Assembly (NCBI RefSeq): GCF_900114045.1
Contig: NZ_FORQ01000002.1
Location: 186,001-250,000, forward strand
Reading direction: 5' to 3'
From: Kaistella treverensis
Lineage (GTDB): Bacteria; Bacteroidota; Bacteroidia; Flavobacteriales; Weeksellaceae
DNA: 64,000 bases
Made by a program: the position numbers and the translations under genes. Every line of letters begins with the position of its first letter. Within the stretch, counting starts at the first letter, position 1. Below, one piece after another: positions 8,130-17,865 of this stretch. The notes under the pieces are model-generated. The model had not been told where the DNA came from. It ran no database searches and was given only the letters and a program-made list of their open reading frames with translations.

Positions 8130-9092
8130 ATGAAAAAATACCTGATCCTGTTTTTTGCCTTTATCGCCTTATCTGCCTGTAATAAACAGCAGGAACTGGC
8201 GCTGAAAAGTGCAGATAAAGATTATATTCTAAAAGTAGCGAACGAAAACTTTGCCAACAAAAAGTGGGCAGACGCGCTGGTTTTATACGAAAGACTTTCG
8301 AATCTGGTTGCGGGTACAGACGACGCGCCGAATGTGGTTTATAATTCTGCTTACGCCAATTATTACGATAAAAATTACAAATTAGCTGGTCACCAGTTCA
8401 AGAATTTTGCTGTTACTTTCCCGCAGGATCCACGAGTAGAAGACGCTGCATATATGTCTGCGCTTTGCTATTATGAAGGAAGTCTGGATTATAATCTGGA
8501 TCAAAGCAACACTGAACTCGCGATTAATGAAATGCAAAATTTCCTGAACAATTACCCAAATTCTGAAAAATCCAAAAACATCAACGAACTTATTGATGAG
8601 CTAACGTATAAACTAGAATTTAAAGCTTACGAAAACGCCAGACAATATTTTAAAATGGCGGATTATAAAGCATCTAGCACAGCTTTTGAAAATGTTTTAA
8701 ATGATTTTCCAAGTACGAAGCTTCGCACAAAAATCTACGATTACATATTGAAATCGAAATATGAACTGGCTGTAAATTCTATCTACGACTTGAAAAAAGA
8801 CCGTCTGGAAGAGGCCAGCACTTTTGCAAAACAGGTAGAACGCGAAATGCCGGACAGCGAACTTTCTAAAACAGCAGCTGACCTTCGCGCTAAACTTCAG
8901 AAAGAAAAAGAAAATTTTGCTGAAGTAGAGAAAAAAGTAGAAGCCAGAAAAATAGAACTCGCTGAGAAACAAAAAGAAGCCGAAGCACAGCAAAACGCAG
9001 AAAAAGACCGCCGCGACGCCGAAAAAAAAGCGCGTGAAATGAAAAAAGACAGCGCAACTGCCGCTAATCCCGTGGCCGCGCCATCTTTTTAA
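8130..9092 (+). CDS. bamD: outer membrane protein assembly factor BamD
   Basis: A 320-residue TPR lipoprotein that works with BamA to insert beta-barrel proteins in the outer membrane. The ATG at 8130 is chosen over the GTG at 8091 because a clean signal with lipobox LSAC follows it directly. BamD-like TPR units follow (YVLKVANENFANKKWADALVLYERL type start, then NSAYANYYDKNYKLAGHQFKNF, and a long YPNSE repeat). The C-terminus carries an unusual Lys/Glu/Ala-rich coiled-coil extension of about 60 residues ending in a short Pro/Ala tail. It is followed by rpoZ and coaBC as in many flavobacteria. Confidence 0.9.
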   Translation: MKKYLILFFAFIALSACNKQQELALKSADKDYILKVANENFANKKWADALVLYERLSNLVAGTDDAPNVVYNSAYANYYDKNYKLAGHQFKNFAVTFPQDPRVEDAAYMSALCYYEGSLDYNLDQSNTELAINEMQNFLNNYPNSEKSKNINELIDELTYKLEFKAYENARQYFKMADYKASSTAFENVLNDFPSTKLRTKIYDYILKSKYELAVNSIYDLKKDRLEEASTFAKQVEREMPDSELSKTAADLRAKLQKEKENFAEVEKKVEARKIELAEKQKEAEAQQNAEKDRRDAEKKAREMKKDSATAANPVAAPSF

Positions 9093-9108
9093 ATTCAAAG
9101 ATAATACG

Positions 9109-9116
9109 TATATTTG
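9109..9116 (+). promoter_or_regulatory. -7 promoter box for rpoZ
   Basis: TATATTTG, an exact TAnnTTTG match, 29 bases before the rpoZ start. At 19-base spacing the upstream element is TTTT rather than TTTG. Confidence 0.5.
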
Positions 9117-9145
9117 CAAACTCTAAATATAACAACCAACTGAAA

Positions 9146-9469
9146 ATGAGCGTAAAAGATTCTAAAGCCGAACTAAGTACAATTACTTACGACCGGGATA
9201 AAATTGAACAAAATGTGGGTTCTATCTATGAAGCAATTGTGGTGATGGGCAAAAGAGCAGAACAAATCAACGCTGAAATCCGCTCTGAACTTCACAATAA
9301 ACTGGATGAATTTGCAGTGCACAATTCTACTTTGGAAGAAGTTTTCGAAAATAAAGAACAGATTGAAATCTCCAAACATTATGAAAAGCTTCCAAAACCA
9401 ACGTCAATTGCCATCAGAGAATGGTTAGATGACGAGATTTACTACAGAAAAACAGAAGACAGAAACTAA
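9146..9469 (+). CDS. rpoZ: DNA-directed RNA polymerase omega subunit
   Basis: A 107-residue protein matching the Bacteroidota omega subunit, which helps fold and hold the beta' subunit. The typical stretch SIYEAIVVMGKRAEQINAEI is the omega core helix region, followed by a longer C-terminal tail than in Proteobacteria. Position between bamD and coaBC agrees with the usual gene order. A strong hairpin terminator follows. Confidence 0.85.
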   Translation: MSVKDSKAELSTITYDRDKIEQNVGSIYEAIVVMGKRAEQINAEIRSELHNKLDEFAVHNSTLEEVFENKEQIEISKHYEKLPKPTSIAIREWLDDEIYYRKTEDRN

Positions 9470-9493
9470 TTATTTATTTCTTAATTATTATAA

Positions 9494-9524
9494 AGTCACA
9501 AGCCGCTTCGGTTTGTGGCTTTTT
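9494..9524 (+). terminator. intrinsic terminator after rpoZ
   Basis: Stem AGTCACAAGCC (9494-9504) with GGTTTGTGGCT (9510-9520), containing G-T pairs, followed by a T-run. Confidence 0.85.
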
Positions 9525-9597
9525 CTTTACGGCACTTCGGGCTGCCGCGGTTTGTTTGGCAAAATTTAAGTAAATTCGTTCCACCTAAAAATTTTTA

Positions 9598-10794
9598 ATG
9601 ACACTTCAGGGCAAAAATATTCTCATTTGCGTTTCCGGCGGGATTGCTGCCTATAAAATCACGTATCTCGTTCGGGATTTTATAAAAAAAGGCGCTGAAG
9701 TTCAGGTTGTGATGACGCCGTCGGCGGAAAATTTCGTTTCTAAACTTACACTTTCCACACTATCAAAAAAGCCGGTTTTCAGCGATTTTTATTGTGAAAA
9801 CGGCACCTGGAACAATCATGTGGAACTGGCGCTGTGGGCGGATGTTATTTTAATGGCACCATGCACCGCGAACACTTTGGCTAAAATGGTGCACGGCATG
9901 TGCGACAACCTGGTTTTAGCAACGTATATGTCTGCAAAATGTCCTGTTTTCATCGCGCCTGCAATGGATTTGGATATGTATCAGCATCCATCAACAAAGC
10001 AGAATTTGGAATTGGCGGAAGATTTCGGGCATCACGTTATTCCTGCGGAATTTGGCGAATTGGCGAGCGGACTTTCCGGTCAGGGTAGAATGGCGGAACC
10101 GGAAACCATTTCACAAATTATTGAAGAATTCTTTAATGCTAAAAAAACTTTAGCCGGAAAAACTGTGCTGATTACGGCCGGACCGACGCATGAACAGATC
10201 GATCCCGTAAGGTTTATCGGCAATCATTCGTCGGGAAAAATGGGTTTTGCAATTGCCGAAGAAGCAGCGAAGCGTGGCGCAAAAGTCATTTTGATTTCCG
10301 GACCGAGCGCTGAAAATATAAATCACGAAAATATAGCCGTTTACCGGGTAAAATCCGCAAAAGAAATGTTTTCGAAAGTTTTTGAGTTTTACGAAAATGT
10401 GGACATTGCAATTGCAAGCGCAGCCGTGGCAGATTACGCGCCAAAAGACATCGCTTCCGAAAAAATAAAAAAGAAAGAAGATTTTTTAACGCTTGACCTG
10501 GTGAAAAATTCGGATATTCTGAAAACGATGGGCGAACAAAAAAAGCATCAGTTTTTGGTCGGCTTTGCTTTGGAAACCGAAAATGAAGAAGAAAATGCCA
10601 AAGGAAAACTGCTGAAAAAAAACCTGAATATGATTGTTTTAAACTCGCTGCGCGATGAAGGTGCAGGTTTTCAGGGAAGCACCAATAAAATTAAAATTTT
10701 AACCAGCGATTCGCTTTTGGAATTTCCATTAAAATCAAAAAAAGAAGTCGCTAAAGATCTCCTGAATTTCGTGGAAGAAAAAATGGTGAAATAA
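9598..10794 (+). CDS. coaBC: bifunctional phosphopantothenoylcysteine decarboxylase / phosphopantothenate-cysteine ligase
   Basis: A 398-residue CoA-biosynthesis fusion. The N-terminal FMN-dependent decarboxylase (CoaC, about residues 1-180) shows GGIAAYK, the active-site His in NHVELALWADV, and APCTANTLAKM and APAMDLDMY. The C-terminal ligase (CoaB, about 185-398) shows GPTHEQIDPVRFIGNHSSGKMG and a KIKK motif. In the substrate-clamp motif the position that is Cys158 in E. coli Dfp (ACGDxGxGRM) appears to be Ser here (ASGLSGQGRM). A TAAATTCG -7-like box at 9571-9578 precedes it. Upstream of DUF4835 and recN, as usual in the phylum. Confidence 0.95.
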   Translation: MTLQGKNILICVSGGIAAYKITYLVRDFIKKGAEVQVVMTPSAENFVSKLTLSTLSKKPVFSDFYCENGTWNNHVELALWADVILMAPCTANTLAKMVHGMCDNLVLATYMSAKCPVFIAPAMDLDMYQHPSTKQNLELAEDFGHHVIPAEFGELASGLSGQGRMAEPETISQIIEEFFNAKKTLAGKTVLITAGPTHEQIDPVRFIGNHSSGKMGFAIAEEAAKRGAKVILISGPSAENINHENIAVYRVKSAKEMFSKVFEFYENVDIAIASAAVADYAPKDIASEKIKKKEDFLTLDLVKNSDILKTMGEQKKHQFLVGFALETENEEENAKGKLLKKNLNMIVLNSLRDEGAGFQGSTNKIKILTSDSLLEFPLKSKKEVAKDLLNFVEEKMVK

Positions 10795-10826
10795 TACACC
10801 GGAATTTCCGTTTTCAAATTTTACAA

Positions 10827-11732
10827 ATGAAGAAATTTTTTACATTTTTAAGTCTTTTTTTTGCCTTTCACCTCAGCTTTTCGCAGGAAATTCTAGCGAA
10901 CGTTCAGGTGAATTCCCAGCAAATTGCCGGCAGTAACACGCAGGTTTTTCAAACTTTAGAAAAAAGTCTGCGCGACTTCATCAACAATACCAGCTGGACC
11001 GGCAAAAAATTACAGAATTTCGAAAAGATTAAATGTAATTTTTCAATCGTGATTACGGAAAGACCCGGAAACAGTAATTTTAAAGGAAGCATCGTGGTAC
11101 AGGCCGTTCGCCCGGTTTTTAACACAACTTACGAAACGCCGCTTTTAAACCTAAACGACACCAATTTCACATTCGATTATACCGAAAATGAAAACCTGGT
11201 TTTCAACGAACGACAGTTTTCCGGCAAAAACCTCATCGATGTGGTGAGCTTTTATGTTTACACGATTTTGGGTTACGACGGCGACAGTTTTCGTGCACGC
11301 GGCGGCCAGGAATGGTTTGAAAAAGCGCTGAAAATCTCCAACAATTCTCAGAACCAAAACTTTGCCGGCTGGTCGCTGCTTGAAGGTCCGAGGACACGCG
11401 CAACTTTAATTGACAATATTTTAAAGCCTGAGCAAAATACACTTCGAAATGTGTATTACACCTATCACCGCGCGGGTCTGGATAATTTGGGAAAACAAGA
11501 CCAAACACCGGCGAAAAAAATTATTGCCGACGCTTTGCTACAGCTGAAAGTGTACGAAGATAATTTTCAGATGAACTATCCCGTGAGCATTTTTATCGAC
11601 ACTAAAACCCAGGAAATTTTCAATATTTTCAACACTGGCACAAACGCCGGAATTAATATGGCGGAGCTGAAAGCACTTTTCACCACCCTGTCTCCAAAAG
11701 ATATCGACACTAAATGGAGCAAGTGGAAATAG
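10827..11732 (+). CDS. DUF4835 secreted protein
   Basis: A 301-residue protein with a Sec signal peptide (MKKFFTFLSLFFAFHLSFSQ) and no lipobox. It resembles the DUF4835 family that sits between coaBC and recN in many flavobacteria. Its function is unknown; the signal peptide places it in the periplasm or outer membrane. A short palindrome CGGAATTTCCG (10800-10810) sits in the 32-base gap after coaBC and might act as a weak processing or attenuation site. Confidence 0.85.
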   Translation: MKKFFTFLSLFFAFHLSFSQEILANVQVNSQQIAGSNTQVFQTLEKSLRDFINNTSWTGKKLQNFEKIKCNFSIVITERPGNSNFKGSIVVQAVRPVFNTTYETPLLNLNDTNFTFDYTENENLVFNERQFSGKNLIDVVSFYVYTILGYDGDSFRARGGQEWFEKALKISNNSQNQNFAGWSLLEGPRTRATLIDNILKPEQNTLRNVYYTYHRAGLDNLGKQDQTPAKKIIADALLQLKVYEDNFQMNYPVSIFIDTKTQEIFNIFNTGTNAGINMAELKALFTTLSPKDIDTKWSKWK

Positions 11733-11890
11733 CAAAAATTACCGCTTATTTGGCATTTTTTTTCCGTTTTACCCATTTTTCGGAATTGGCATTATTGTAG
11801 CTGTTTCGGTATTTTTTGCGGTTTGATGGTGTTTTTTAATATCGTAAATTCGCGTTCTGAACTTCAGATTTCAAATATTGCTTTTAAACT

Positions 11891-13540
11891 ATGCTATCAC
11901 GGATTTTCATTAAAAACTTTGCGCTTATCGATTCCCTTGAAATTACTTTAGACCAGGGTTTACAGGTAATTACGGGCGAAACCGGTGCGGGGAAATCCAT
12001 TATTCTGGGTGCTTTACGCTTGATTTTAGGCGAAAGAACCGACGTAAAAGTCCTGCAGAATTCCGAAAGCAAAAGTATTGCAGAAGCAGAATTTGTAGTG
12101 ACTGAAAATTTTCGGAATTTTTTCGAGGAAAACGACCTGGATTTTGAAAAAAATACGGTCATCCGACGGGAAATTTTACCAACCGGGAAATCGCGCGCTT
12201 TTGTAAACGATGTTCCGGTGACTTTGGAAACGCTGAAAAAACTTTCCGAAAAGCTCATCGATATTCATTCGCAGTTCGAAACTTCAAATCTCTTCGACCA
12301 GGAATATCAGTTCCAGATGATTGACGGACTTTCGAAAAATAAAGTGCTGATTTTCGAGTACCAAAAGGAATTTGAAATTTATAAAAAATGGGCAAAAGAG
12401 CTCGATATTTTTAAAAGCCAACTCGCGGAAGGCAATAAAGAAAACGATTACAAAGCATTTTTACTCACCGAGTTAAATGAGGTAAATCTGGATGAATTTG
12501 ATTTGGAGGAAGTTCAAAACCAACTTTCAAAACAGGAAAACGCTGAAGCAATTGTGGAAAATCTGTCTTTGATCTTCAATAAAATGGATCAGGAAGAAAT
12601 TGGTGTTCTGGATTCTTTGTTGGATGTGAAAAACAAGCTTGCAAAAGTGGCTTCCTTATCACACGAGTTTTCGAAAATAAGCCAGCGTTTTGCGGAAAAT
12701 TTTGTTGAATTAAAAGATGTTGTTTTCGATTTGCAAAATCAGTCGGAACAGATGGAAACCGATCCTGAAGTTATTTTTGAACTGGGAAATCAACTGAACA
12801 AAATAAATTCGCTGTTCCTGAAACACAAAGTAAATTCTGTAGAAGAATTACAGGCAATTCGTGACCAGCTTTTCGCGGAACAAACCGGTTTCGCGGATTT
12901 GGAAGTGACAATTTCTACACTTGAAACCGAAATTTCAAAGAAGAAAATTCAGTTAGAAAAATTAGCTGCTGAATTGTCTAAAAATCGTAAAAAAGCAATT
13001 CCGGATTTCATTAATAAAATAGAAAAACTGTTGCATCAATTAGGTTTAGAAAAATCCAAAATCGAAGTACATTTAACTGGTTTAGAAAACTTTACACCGC
13101 GCGGAAAAGAAAGTATTCAGCTTTTATTCCAGGCAAATTCGGGTTTTCCTTTAAAACCGATTCAAACCGCAATTTCCGGTGGTGAAAGATCACGCGTTAT
13201 GCTTTCCATTAAAAAATTAATGGCTGAAAACACAGAATTGCCAACATTGATTTTAGATGAAATAGATACTGGAGTTTCGGGAAAAGTTGCTGAAGAAATC
13301 GGCAATGTAATGAAAGAAATGTCGGAAAATATGCAGCTCATCATCATCAGCCACCTGGCGCAAGTCGCTGCAAAAGGAAACAGCAATTATAAGGTGATCA
13401 AGCGGGAAATTTCCGGGAAAACCCAATCGACAATAATTCGCCTCAACGACGAGGAAAAACTTCAGGAAATTGCGCAACTTCTTTCCGGCGCGCAAATTAC
13501 CGAAGCTGCCGTTGCGCAGGCGCGCGAATTAATGAAGTAA
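11891..13540 (+). CDS. recN: DNA repair protein RecN
   Basis: A 549-residue SMC-like ATPase for double-strand-break repair. Walker A GETGAGKS is near the N-terminus, followed by long coiled-coil arms, and the C-terminal lobe has the ABC signature ISGGERSRVMLS, Walker B TLILDEIDTGVSG and the ISHLAQVAA switch region. Length is normal. It stands 158 bases after DUF4835, with a TAAATTCG-like -7 box in the gap, similar to that of coaBC, so it probably has its own promoter. Confidence 0.96.
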   Translation: MLSRIFIKNFALIDSLEITLDQGLQVITGETGAGKSIILGALRLILGERTDVKVLQNSESKSIAEAEFVVTENFRNFFEENDLDFEKNTVIRREILPTGKSRAFVNDVPVTLETLKKLSEKLIDIHSQFETSNLFDQEYQFQMIDGLSKNKVLIFEYQKEFEIYKKWAKELDIFKSQLAEGNKENDYKAFLLTELNEVNLDEFDLEEVQNQLSKQENAEAIVENLSLIFNKMDQEEIGVLDSLLDVKNKLAKVASLSHEFSKISQRFAENFVELKDVVFDLQNQSEQMETDPEVIFELGNQLNKINSLFLKHKVNSVEELQAIRDQLFAEQTGFADLEVTISTLETEISKKKIQLEKLAAELSKNRKKAIPDFINKIEKLLHQLGLEKSKIEVHLTGLENFTPRGKESIQLLFQANSGFPLKPIQTAISGGERSRVMLSIKKLMAENTELPTLILDEIDTGVSGKVAEEIGNVMKEMSENMQLIIISHLAQVAAKGNSNYKVIKREISGKTQSTIIRLNDEEKLQEIAQLLSGAQITEAAVAQARELMK

Positions 13541-13588
13541 AACTGTAACAAAACGCGGTTTTTGCGCACTTATTAGCAAACAATCGCC

Positions 13589-15058
13589 ATGTATGGTAAA
13601 CTTTTAAAATTAGAACTCCAAAGTTTTTTTAGAAATCCACAATTCGGCGCGAATCTCGCCATGAAAATCCTGATGGGTTTTACCTACATGTGGCTCGGTA
13701 TTTCGCTGGTTGCAATGGCGTTTGGACTTTATTTCTACAGCCGCGAAGAACTCAATATAGACCCAGTGCGCATTTTCAGCAAATATTTCCTTTATTACGC
13801 CGTGGCAGATTTGGTGATCCGGTATTTCATGCAGCAAATGCCAACGCAGAATATTAAACCTTTTCTCAGCCAGAATATTTCTAAAAAAACCCTGGTGAAC
13901 TACACGATTTTAAAAATATTTTTCAATTTTTTCAATTGGGGTTATCTGCTGTTTATGTTACCATTTTGCGGGTTGCTCATTTTTCATGGCGGATTTTCGG
14001 TGGTGAAAGTTCTGATGTTTTTAACCGGTATTATGTTCGTTTTCTACTTCAACAATTTCCTGAATATTTTGCTGAACAAGAAAAACGCGGTTTTATATGC
14101 TGTGGGAGCTATTGTCGCTGCAATTGGTGTTGCTGAATATTATGGTTATATAAAACTGTCCGAATATTCTGAGCAGATTTTTTACTCATTTTACCAAATT
14201 CCGGGAATGTTTTTAATTCCGGTTTTGCTTACTGGGTTAACAGCTTATTTAGCGTACCGAAATATTTTAGCTAATTTCTACCTGGACCGCGGTCTTGAAA
14301 TGGAAAAAGAAGTCGGTAAAACAGAAAATATTGAATTTCTGAACCGTTTCGGCACCACCGGAACTTTCATTAATAATGATATTCGCCTTTTAAAAAGAAG
14401 CAAAGCCGCAAAATCCGCGCTTTTTGCCGGCATTATGTTTCTGTTTTACGGTTTGCTTTATTTTAGCGGAAAAGCCTACAGCACAGATTTTATGCGCATT
14501 TTTCTCGGAATATTTGTTACCGGCGGCTTTCTTTTTATGTTTGGTCAGCGGGTTCCGGCCTGGGACAGTTCTTATTACCAGCTGATGATGACGCAAAACG
14601 TTCCCTACAAAGATTACCTGAAAGCAAAATGGAGCGTGGTTGTTTTAGCGACAATTATTTCGATGGTTTTGGCCGTTTTTTATGTGTTTATCAGCTGGGA
14701 ATTTTACCTCACTATTTTCGCGGCAGGGCTTTATAATTTGGGTGTAAATTCTTACCTCACGCTGCTGGCGGGCGCGTATAACAAAAAACCGATTGACCTG
14801 AATTCCCGGGCAAAATCTTTCGGTGGCGGGGCCAATAATATGAATATGAAAGTTGTGCTGATCATGGTTCCGCAAATGGTACTTCCGATGGCAGTTTTTG
14901 CAGCTGTGAAATACTTTTTCGGGTTGGAAATGGCAGTCGCGAGTTTAGCAGTTTTGGGCTTAACCGGTTTTTTATTACGTGACAAAATCTTTGACCTGAT
15001 CGTTAAAACCTACAAAAGCCAAAAATATTCAACCATTAGCGCCTTTAAAAAAATATAA
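13589..15058 (+). CDS. DUF5687 ABC-transporter permease
   Basis: A 489-residue integral membrane protein with roughly ten or more hydrophobic segments spread across its length. It matches the DUF5687 group of Bacteroidota membrane proteins, which pair with an ABC ATPase. The ATPase gene begins two bases after its stop, so the pair is an operon and a likely transporter or exporter. The substrate is unknown. A conserved-looking MTQNVPYKDYLKAKW segment lies in a cytoplasmic loop that could couple to the ATPase. Confidence 0.85.
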   Translation: MYGKLLKLELQSFFRNPQFGANLAMKILMGFTYMWLGISLVAMAFGLYFYSREELNIDPVRIFSKYFLYYAVADLVIRYFMQQMPTQNIKPFLSQNISKKTLVNYTILKIFFNFFNWGYLLFMLPFCGLLIFHGGFSVVKVLMFLTGIMFVFYFNNFLNILLNKKNAVLYAVGAIVAAIGVAEYYGYIKLSEYSEQIFYSFYQIPGMFLIPVLLTGLTAYLAYRNILANFYLDRGLEMEKEVGKTENIEFLNRFGTTGTFINNDIRLLKRSKAAKSALFAGIMFLFYGLLYFSGKAYSTDFMRIFLGIFVTGGFLFMFGQRVPAWDSSYYQLMMTQNVPYKDYLKAKWSVVVLATIISMVLAVFYVFISWEFYLTIFAAGLYNLGVNSYLTLLAGAYNKKPIDLNSRAKSFGGGANNMNMKVVLIMVPQMVLPMAVFAAVKYFFGLEMAVASLAVLGLTGFLLRDKIFDLIVKTYKSQKYSTISAFKKI

Positions 15059-15060
15059 TT

Positions 15061-15780
15061 ATGATTACAATTAACAATATTTCTAAAGTTTACGGCAACA
15101 AAAAAGTGCTTCAAATCGATCTTCTGGAAATCCCGAAAGGTCAGAGTTTTGGTTTGGTTGGAAATAATGGCGCCGGGAAAACCACGCTTTTCAGCCTTCT
15201 TCTGGATTTAATTGAGCCTTCAAGCGGCTATATTGAAATTGAAGGAAATAAAGTAAACGAAAATGAACTCTGGAAAAAGCAGGTTTCAGCTTTCATTGAC
15301 GAATCTTTTTTAATCGGTTATTTAACGCCTGAAGAATATTTTAATTTTTTAGGTGAACTGCGCGAACAAAATAAAGCGGACGTTGCGGAATTTTTGCAGC
15401 AATTTGCGGACTTTTTTAATGGTGAAATTTTAAATGCCGGAAAATACATCCGTGATCTCTCAAAAGGTAACCAGAAAAAAGTGGGAATTGTGGGCGCTTT
15501 AATCGGCAAACCTGAAATTATTGTTTTAGATGAACCTTTCGCAAATCTTGATCCGTCTACACAGATAAAACTAAAAAAACTCATCAAAAACTGGTCAGAA
15601 AATGAAAAAGTAACTTTTCTGATTTCCAGTCACGATCTGGCGCACACCACCGAAGTCAGCGACAGAATTGTGCTGCTTAACAAAGGCGAAGTCGCGAAAG
15701 ACATCATCACGACACCGGAAACTTTGGAAGAGCTTGAAGAATTCTTTGCTACGTCGGTTGAAAGTGAAGTTTTAGCTTAA
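15061..15780 (+). CDS. ABC transporter ATP-binding protein
   Basis: A 239-residue nucleotide-binding subunit. Walker A GNNGAGKT, signature LSKGNQKKV, Walker B IIVLDEPFANLD and the switch His in SSHDLAH are all visible. The LSKG signature and short length are typical of type-2 exporter ATPases. It is the partner of the DUF5687 permease just upstream. A bidirectional terminator follows. Confidence 0.93.
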   Translation: MITINNISKVYGNKKVLQIDLLEIPKGQSFGLVGNNGAGKTTLFSLLLDLIEPSSGYIEIEGNKVNENELWKKQVSAFIDESFLIGYLTPEEYFNFLGELREQNKADVAEFLQQFADFFNGEILNAGKYIRDLSKGNQKKVGIVGALIGKPEIIVLDEPFANLDPSTQIKLKKLIKNWSENEKVTFLISSHDLAHTTEVSDRIVLLNKGEVAKDIITTPETLEELEEFFATSVESEVLA

Positions 15781-15789
15781 TTTAAAAAC

Positions 15790-15820
15790 AAAAATTCCGG
15801 GCAAAACACCCGGAATTTTT
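15790..15820. terminator. bidirectional intrinsic terminator
   Basis: Perfect 12-bp stem AAAAATTCCGGG (15790-15801) and CCCGGAATTTTT (15809-15820) between the convergent ABC operon and fumC. Confidence 0.9.
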
Positions 15821-15847
15821 CAATTAATTAATAATCATTTCTATTAC

Positions 15848-17230
15848 TTAAACCATATCGCCGGGTTTCACCCATTCATCAAATTGGTCTGCGGTTAATA
15901 GACCAAGGTTCACGGCTTCTTCTTTCAACGTTGTTCCGTTTTTATGAGCTGTTTTGGCAATTTTTGCGGCATTTTCATAACCGATATGCGTGTTCAGCGC
16001 AGTTACCAACATCAATGATTTATCCACAAGTTCGGTAATTCTTTCATTATTTGGCTCAATTCCTACCGCGCAATGGTCATTAAATGAAATACACGCATCG
16101 CCCAAAAGCTGCGCAGACTGTAAAAAGTTGTACGCCATCACTGGCTTGTAAACATTCAGTTCAAAATTTCCCTGTGTTCCGGCAAAAGAAATCGTGGTAT
16201 CATTTCCTAAAACCTGCGCGCAAACCATGGTCATTGCTTCGTTTTGTGTCGGATTTACTTTTCCCGGCATGATTGAAGATCCCGGTTCGTTTTCCGGAAT
16301 ATAAATTTCACCAATTCCACTTCGCGGGCCGGAAGCTAAAAAGCGAATGTCTTGTGCAATTTTATAAAGCGAAACTGCGAGCTGTTTTAAAGCGCCGTGC
16401 GTTTCTACAATAGCATCGTGTGCGGCTAGTGCTTCAAATTTATTTGGTGCCGTTTCGAACGGAAGACCTGTAAATTCAGAAATATATTTCGCTACCAAAA
16501 CGTCGTAACCTTTTGGTGTATTTAATCCGGTTCCCACTGCCGTTCCGCCCAAAGCGATTTCCTGCAAATGGTCCAAAGTATTGGTAATAGCTTTCATGGC
16601 GTAATCAAGCTGCGCCACGTAGCCTGAAAATTCCTGACCTAAAGTTAATGGTGTAGCATCCATTAAATGCGTACGTCCGATTTTCACGACAGACTGAAAC
16701 TTTTCGGCCTTTTCGTGCAAAGTATTTCTTAATTTTTCTACCGCCGGTAAAGTGTGCTCTACCACTTTTTTATAAGCTGCAATGTGCATTGCGGTTGGAT
16801 AAGTGTCGTTTGAACTTTGAGATTTGTTGACATCGTCATTCGGGTGAATTTCGGATTTATCGCCCAAAACACCGCCATTATTTACATGAGCCCTGTTCGA
16901 AACCACTTCATTCACATTCATGTTTGATTGCGTCCCGGAACCGGTTTGCCAGATAACGAGCGGAAACTGATCGTTCAGTTTGCCTTCCAAAATCTCATCG
17001 CAAACTTTTGCGATCATATCTCTTTTTTCGGTGGCCAAAACACCTAATTCTGCATTGGTATAAGCTGCAGCCTTTTTCAGATAAGCAAAAGCTTCGATGA
17101 TTTCGTGCGGCATAGAAGCCTCGGGACCAATTTTAAAATTGTTGCGGGACCGTTCGGTTTGTGCGCCCCAAAATTTATCTGCAGGCACCTGAACATCGCC
17201 CATCGTATCTTTTTCTGTTCTGTAATTCAT
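15848..17230 (-). CDS. fumC: class II fumarate hydratase
   Basis: A 460-residue iron-independent fumarase of the TCA cycle. The start is taken at the ATG at 17230 ([16 protein letters not shown]), not the upstream ATG at 17278, because family similarity begins there. Signature motifs are [28 protein letters not shown] and the lyase signature [11 protein letters not shown]. Length is standard. Aspartase or argininosuccinate lyase is ruled out by these motifs. Single-gene unit. Confidence 0.95.
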   Translation of the reverse strand: MNYRTEKDTMGDVQVPADKFWGAQTERSRNNFKIGPEASMPHEIIEAFAYLKKAAAYTNAELGVLATEKRDMIAKVCDEILEGKLNDQFPLVIWQTGSGTQSNMNVNEVVSNRAHVNNGGVLGDKSEIHPNDDVNKSQSSNDTYPTAMHIAAYKKVVEHTLPAVEKLRNTLHEKAEKFQSVVKIGRTHLMDATPLTLGQEFSGYVAQLDYAMKAITNTLDHLQEIALGGTAVGTGLNTPKGYDVLVAKYISEFTGLPFETAPNKFEALAAHDAIVETHGALKQLAVSLYKIAQDIRFLASGPRSGIGEIYIPENEPGSSIMPGKVNPTQNEAMTMVCAQVLGNDTTISFAGTQGNFELNVYKPVMAYNFLQSAQLLGDACISFNDHCAVGIEPNNERITELVDKSLMLVTALNTHIGYENAAKIAKTAHKNGTTLKEEAVNLGLLTADQFDEWVKPGDMV

Positions 17231-17420
17231 TCCTTTTATTTTATGCCTAAAATTAAGAATTTTAAAAATGTCGGGCAAAGTTTTTTGAATGATAAATATC
17301 TCACATTGCCGCGCATCTTAATTTAACCTCAAAAAAATTCCGCCTTATATTGGCAAAAAATTGCAAAACGTCCTTAGCGAATTTAAAATCAGTTTAAATA
17401 AGAAAAATCGGCGCAAAATC

Positions 17421-17451
17421 TTTGTACCAATCAAAATTTATCCTATTTTTG
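17421..17451 (+). promoter_or_regulatory. Bacteroidota promoter for the 94-residue membrane protein
   Basis: TTTG (17421-17424), 19-base spacer, TATTTTTG (17444-17451): a full consensus match. The upstream in-frame TTG at 17422 is part of the -33 box, so the gene must start at the ATG 15 bases downstream of the -7 box. Confidence 0.8.
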
Positions 17452-17466
17452 CCTAAAATCTACGAG

Positions 17467-17751
17467 ATGATGTTATTATCAGCGTTTTGGCCTTTCTATC
17501 AGTTCCTTTGGACCGTGTATTTTGTAATCATGTTCCTGGTTGGGTTCTGGTGTATTTTTATGTTTTTCGGGTATGTAATTCCAATCTGGTTAACAGCCGG
17601 TTTAGCAGAATACTTCGGTAAAACAAAAGCTTTTGATCCGGAAGAAGTTCGCAGAAAAACTTTGCCCGAACAAGGCGCAGAAATTATTTTCAGCAATCCA
17701 AAAGGTCGTGGTCCATTTCTCCACACCGGCGACAGTCACGGTCATCACTAG
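17467..17751 (+). CDS. small membrane protein with His-rich tail, unknown function
   Basis: A 94-residue protein I do not recognise. The start is the ATG at 17467, immediately after a consensus promoter. The N-terminal half is very hydrophobic and aromatic (two short or one long membrane segment, about residues 4-45). The C-terminal half is soluble, with the acidic-basic helix FDPEEVRRKTLPEQG and a His-rich end GDSHGHH. The His-rich tail could bind a metal, but this is only an inference. No operon partner. Confidence 0.75.
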   Translation: MMLLSAFWPFYQFLWTVYFVIMFLVGFWCIFMFFGYVIPIWLTAGLAEYFGKTKAFDPEEVRRKTLPEQGAEIIFSNPKGRGPFLHTGDSHGHH

Positions 17752-17760
17752 TTGATGTCA

Positions 17761-17793
17761 TTGCTTTCCCACATTAATTCCGGGAAAAGCAAT
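17761..17793 (+). terminator. hairpin after the small membrane protein gene
   Basis: TTGCTTTCCC and GGGAAAAGCAA pair with one bulged A around an 11-base loop. There is no T-run right after it, so it may be a stabiliser rather than a strong terminator. Confidence 0.45.
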
Positions 17794-17865
17794 CACAAAG
17801 CAAAACCATATATACCATCAGTTTCTATTTTTTAGAAGCTGATTTTTTTTTGCAAAAATTAGGAG

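Noticed and set aside
17349-17366. TTGGCAAAAAATTGCA, resembling a sigma-54 -24/-12 promoter
   Set aside because: GG-to-GC spacing is one base short of the strict sigma-54 rule, and the next gene has a perfect standard promoter right behind it.
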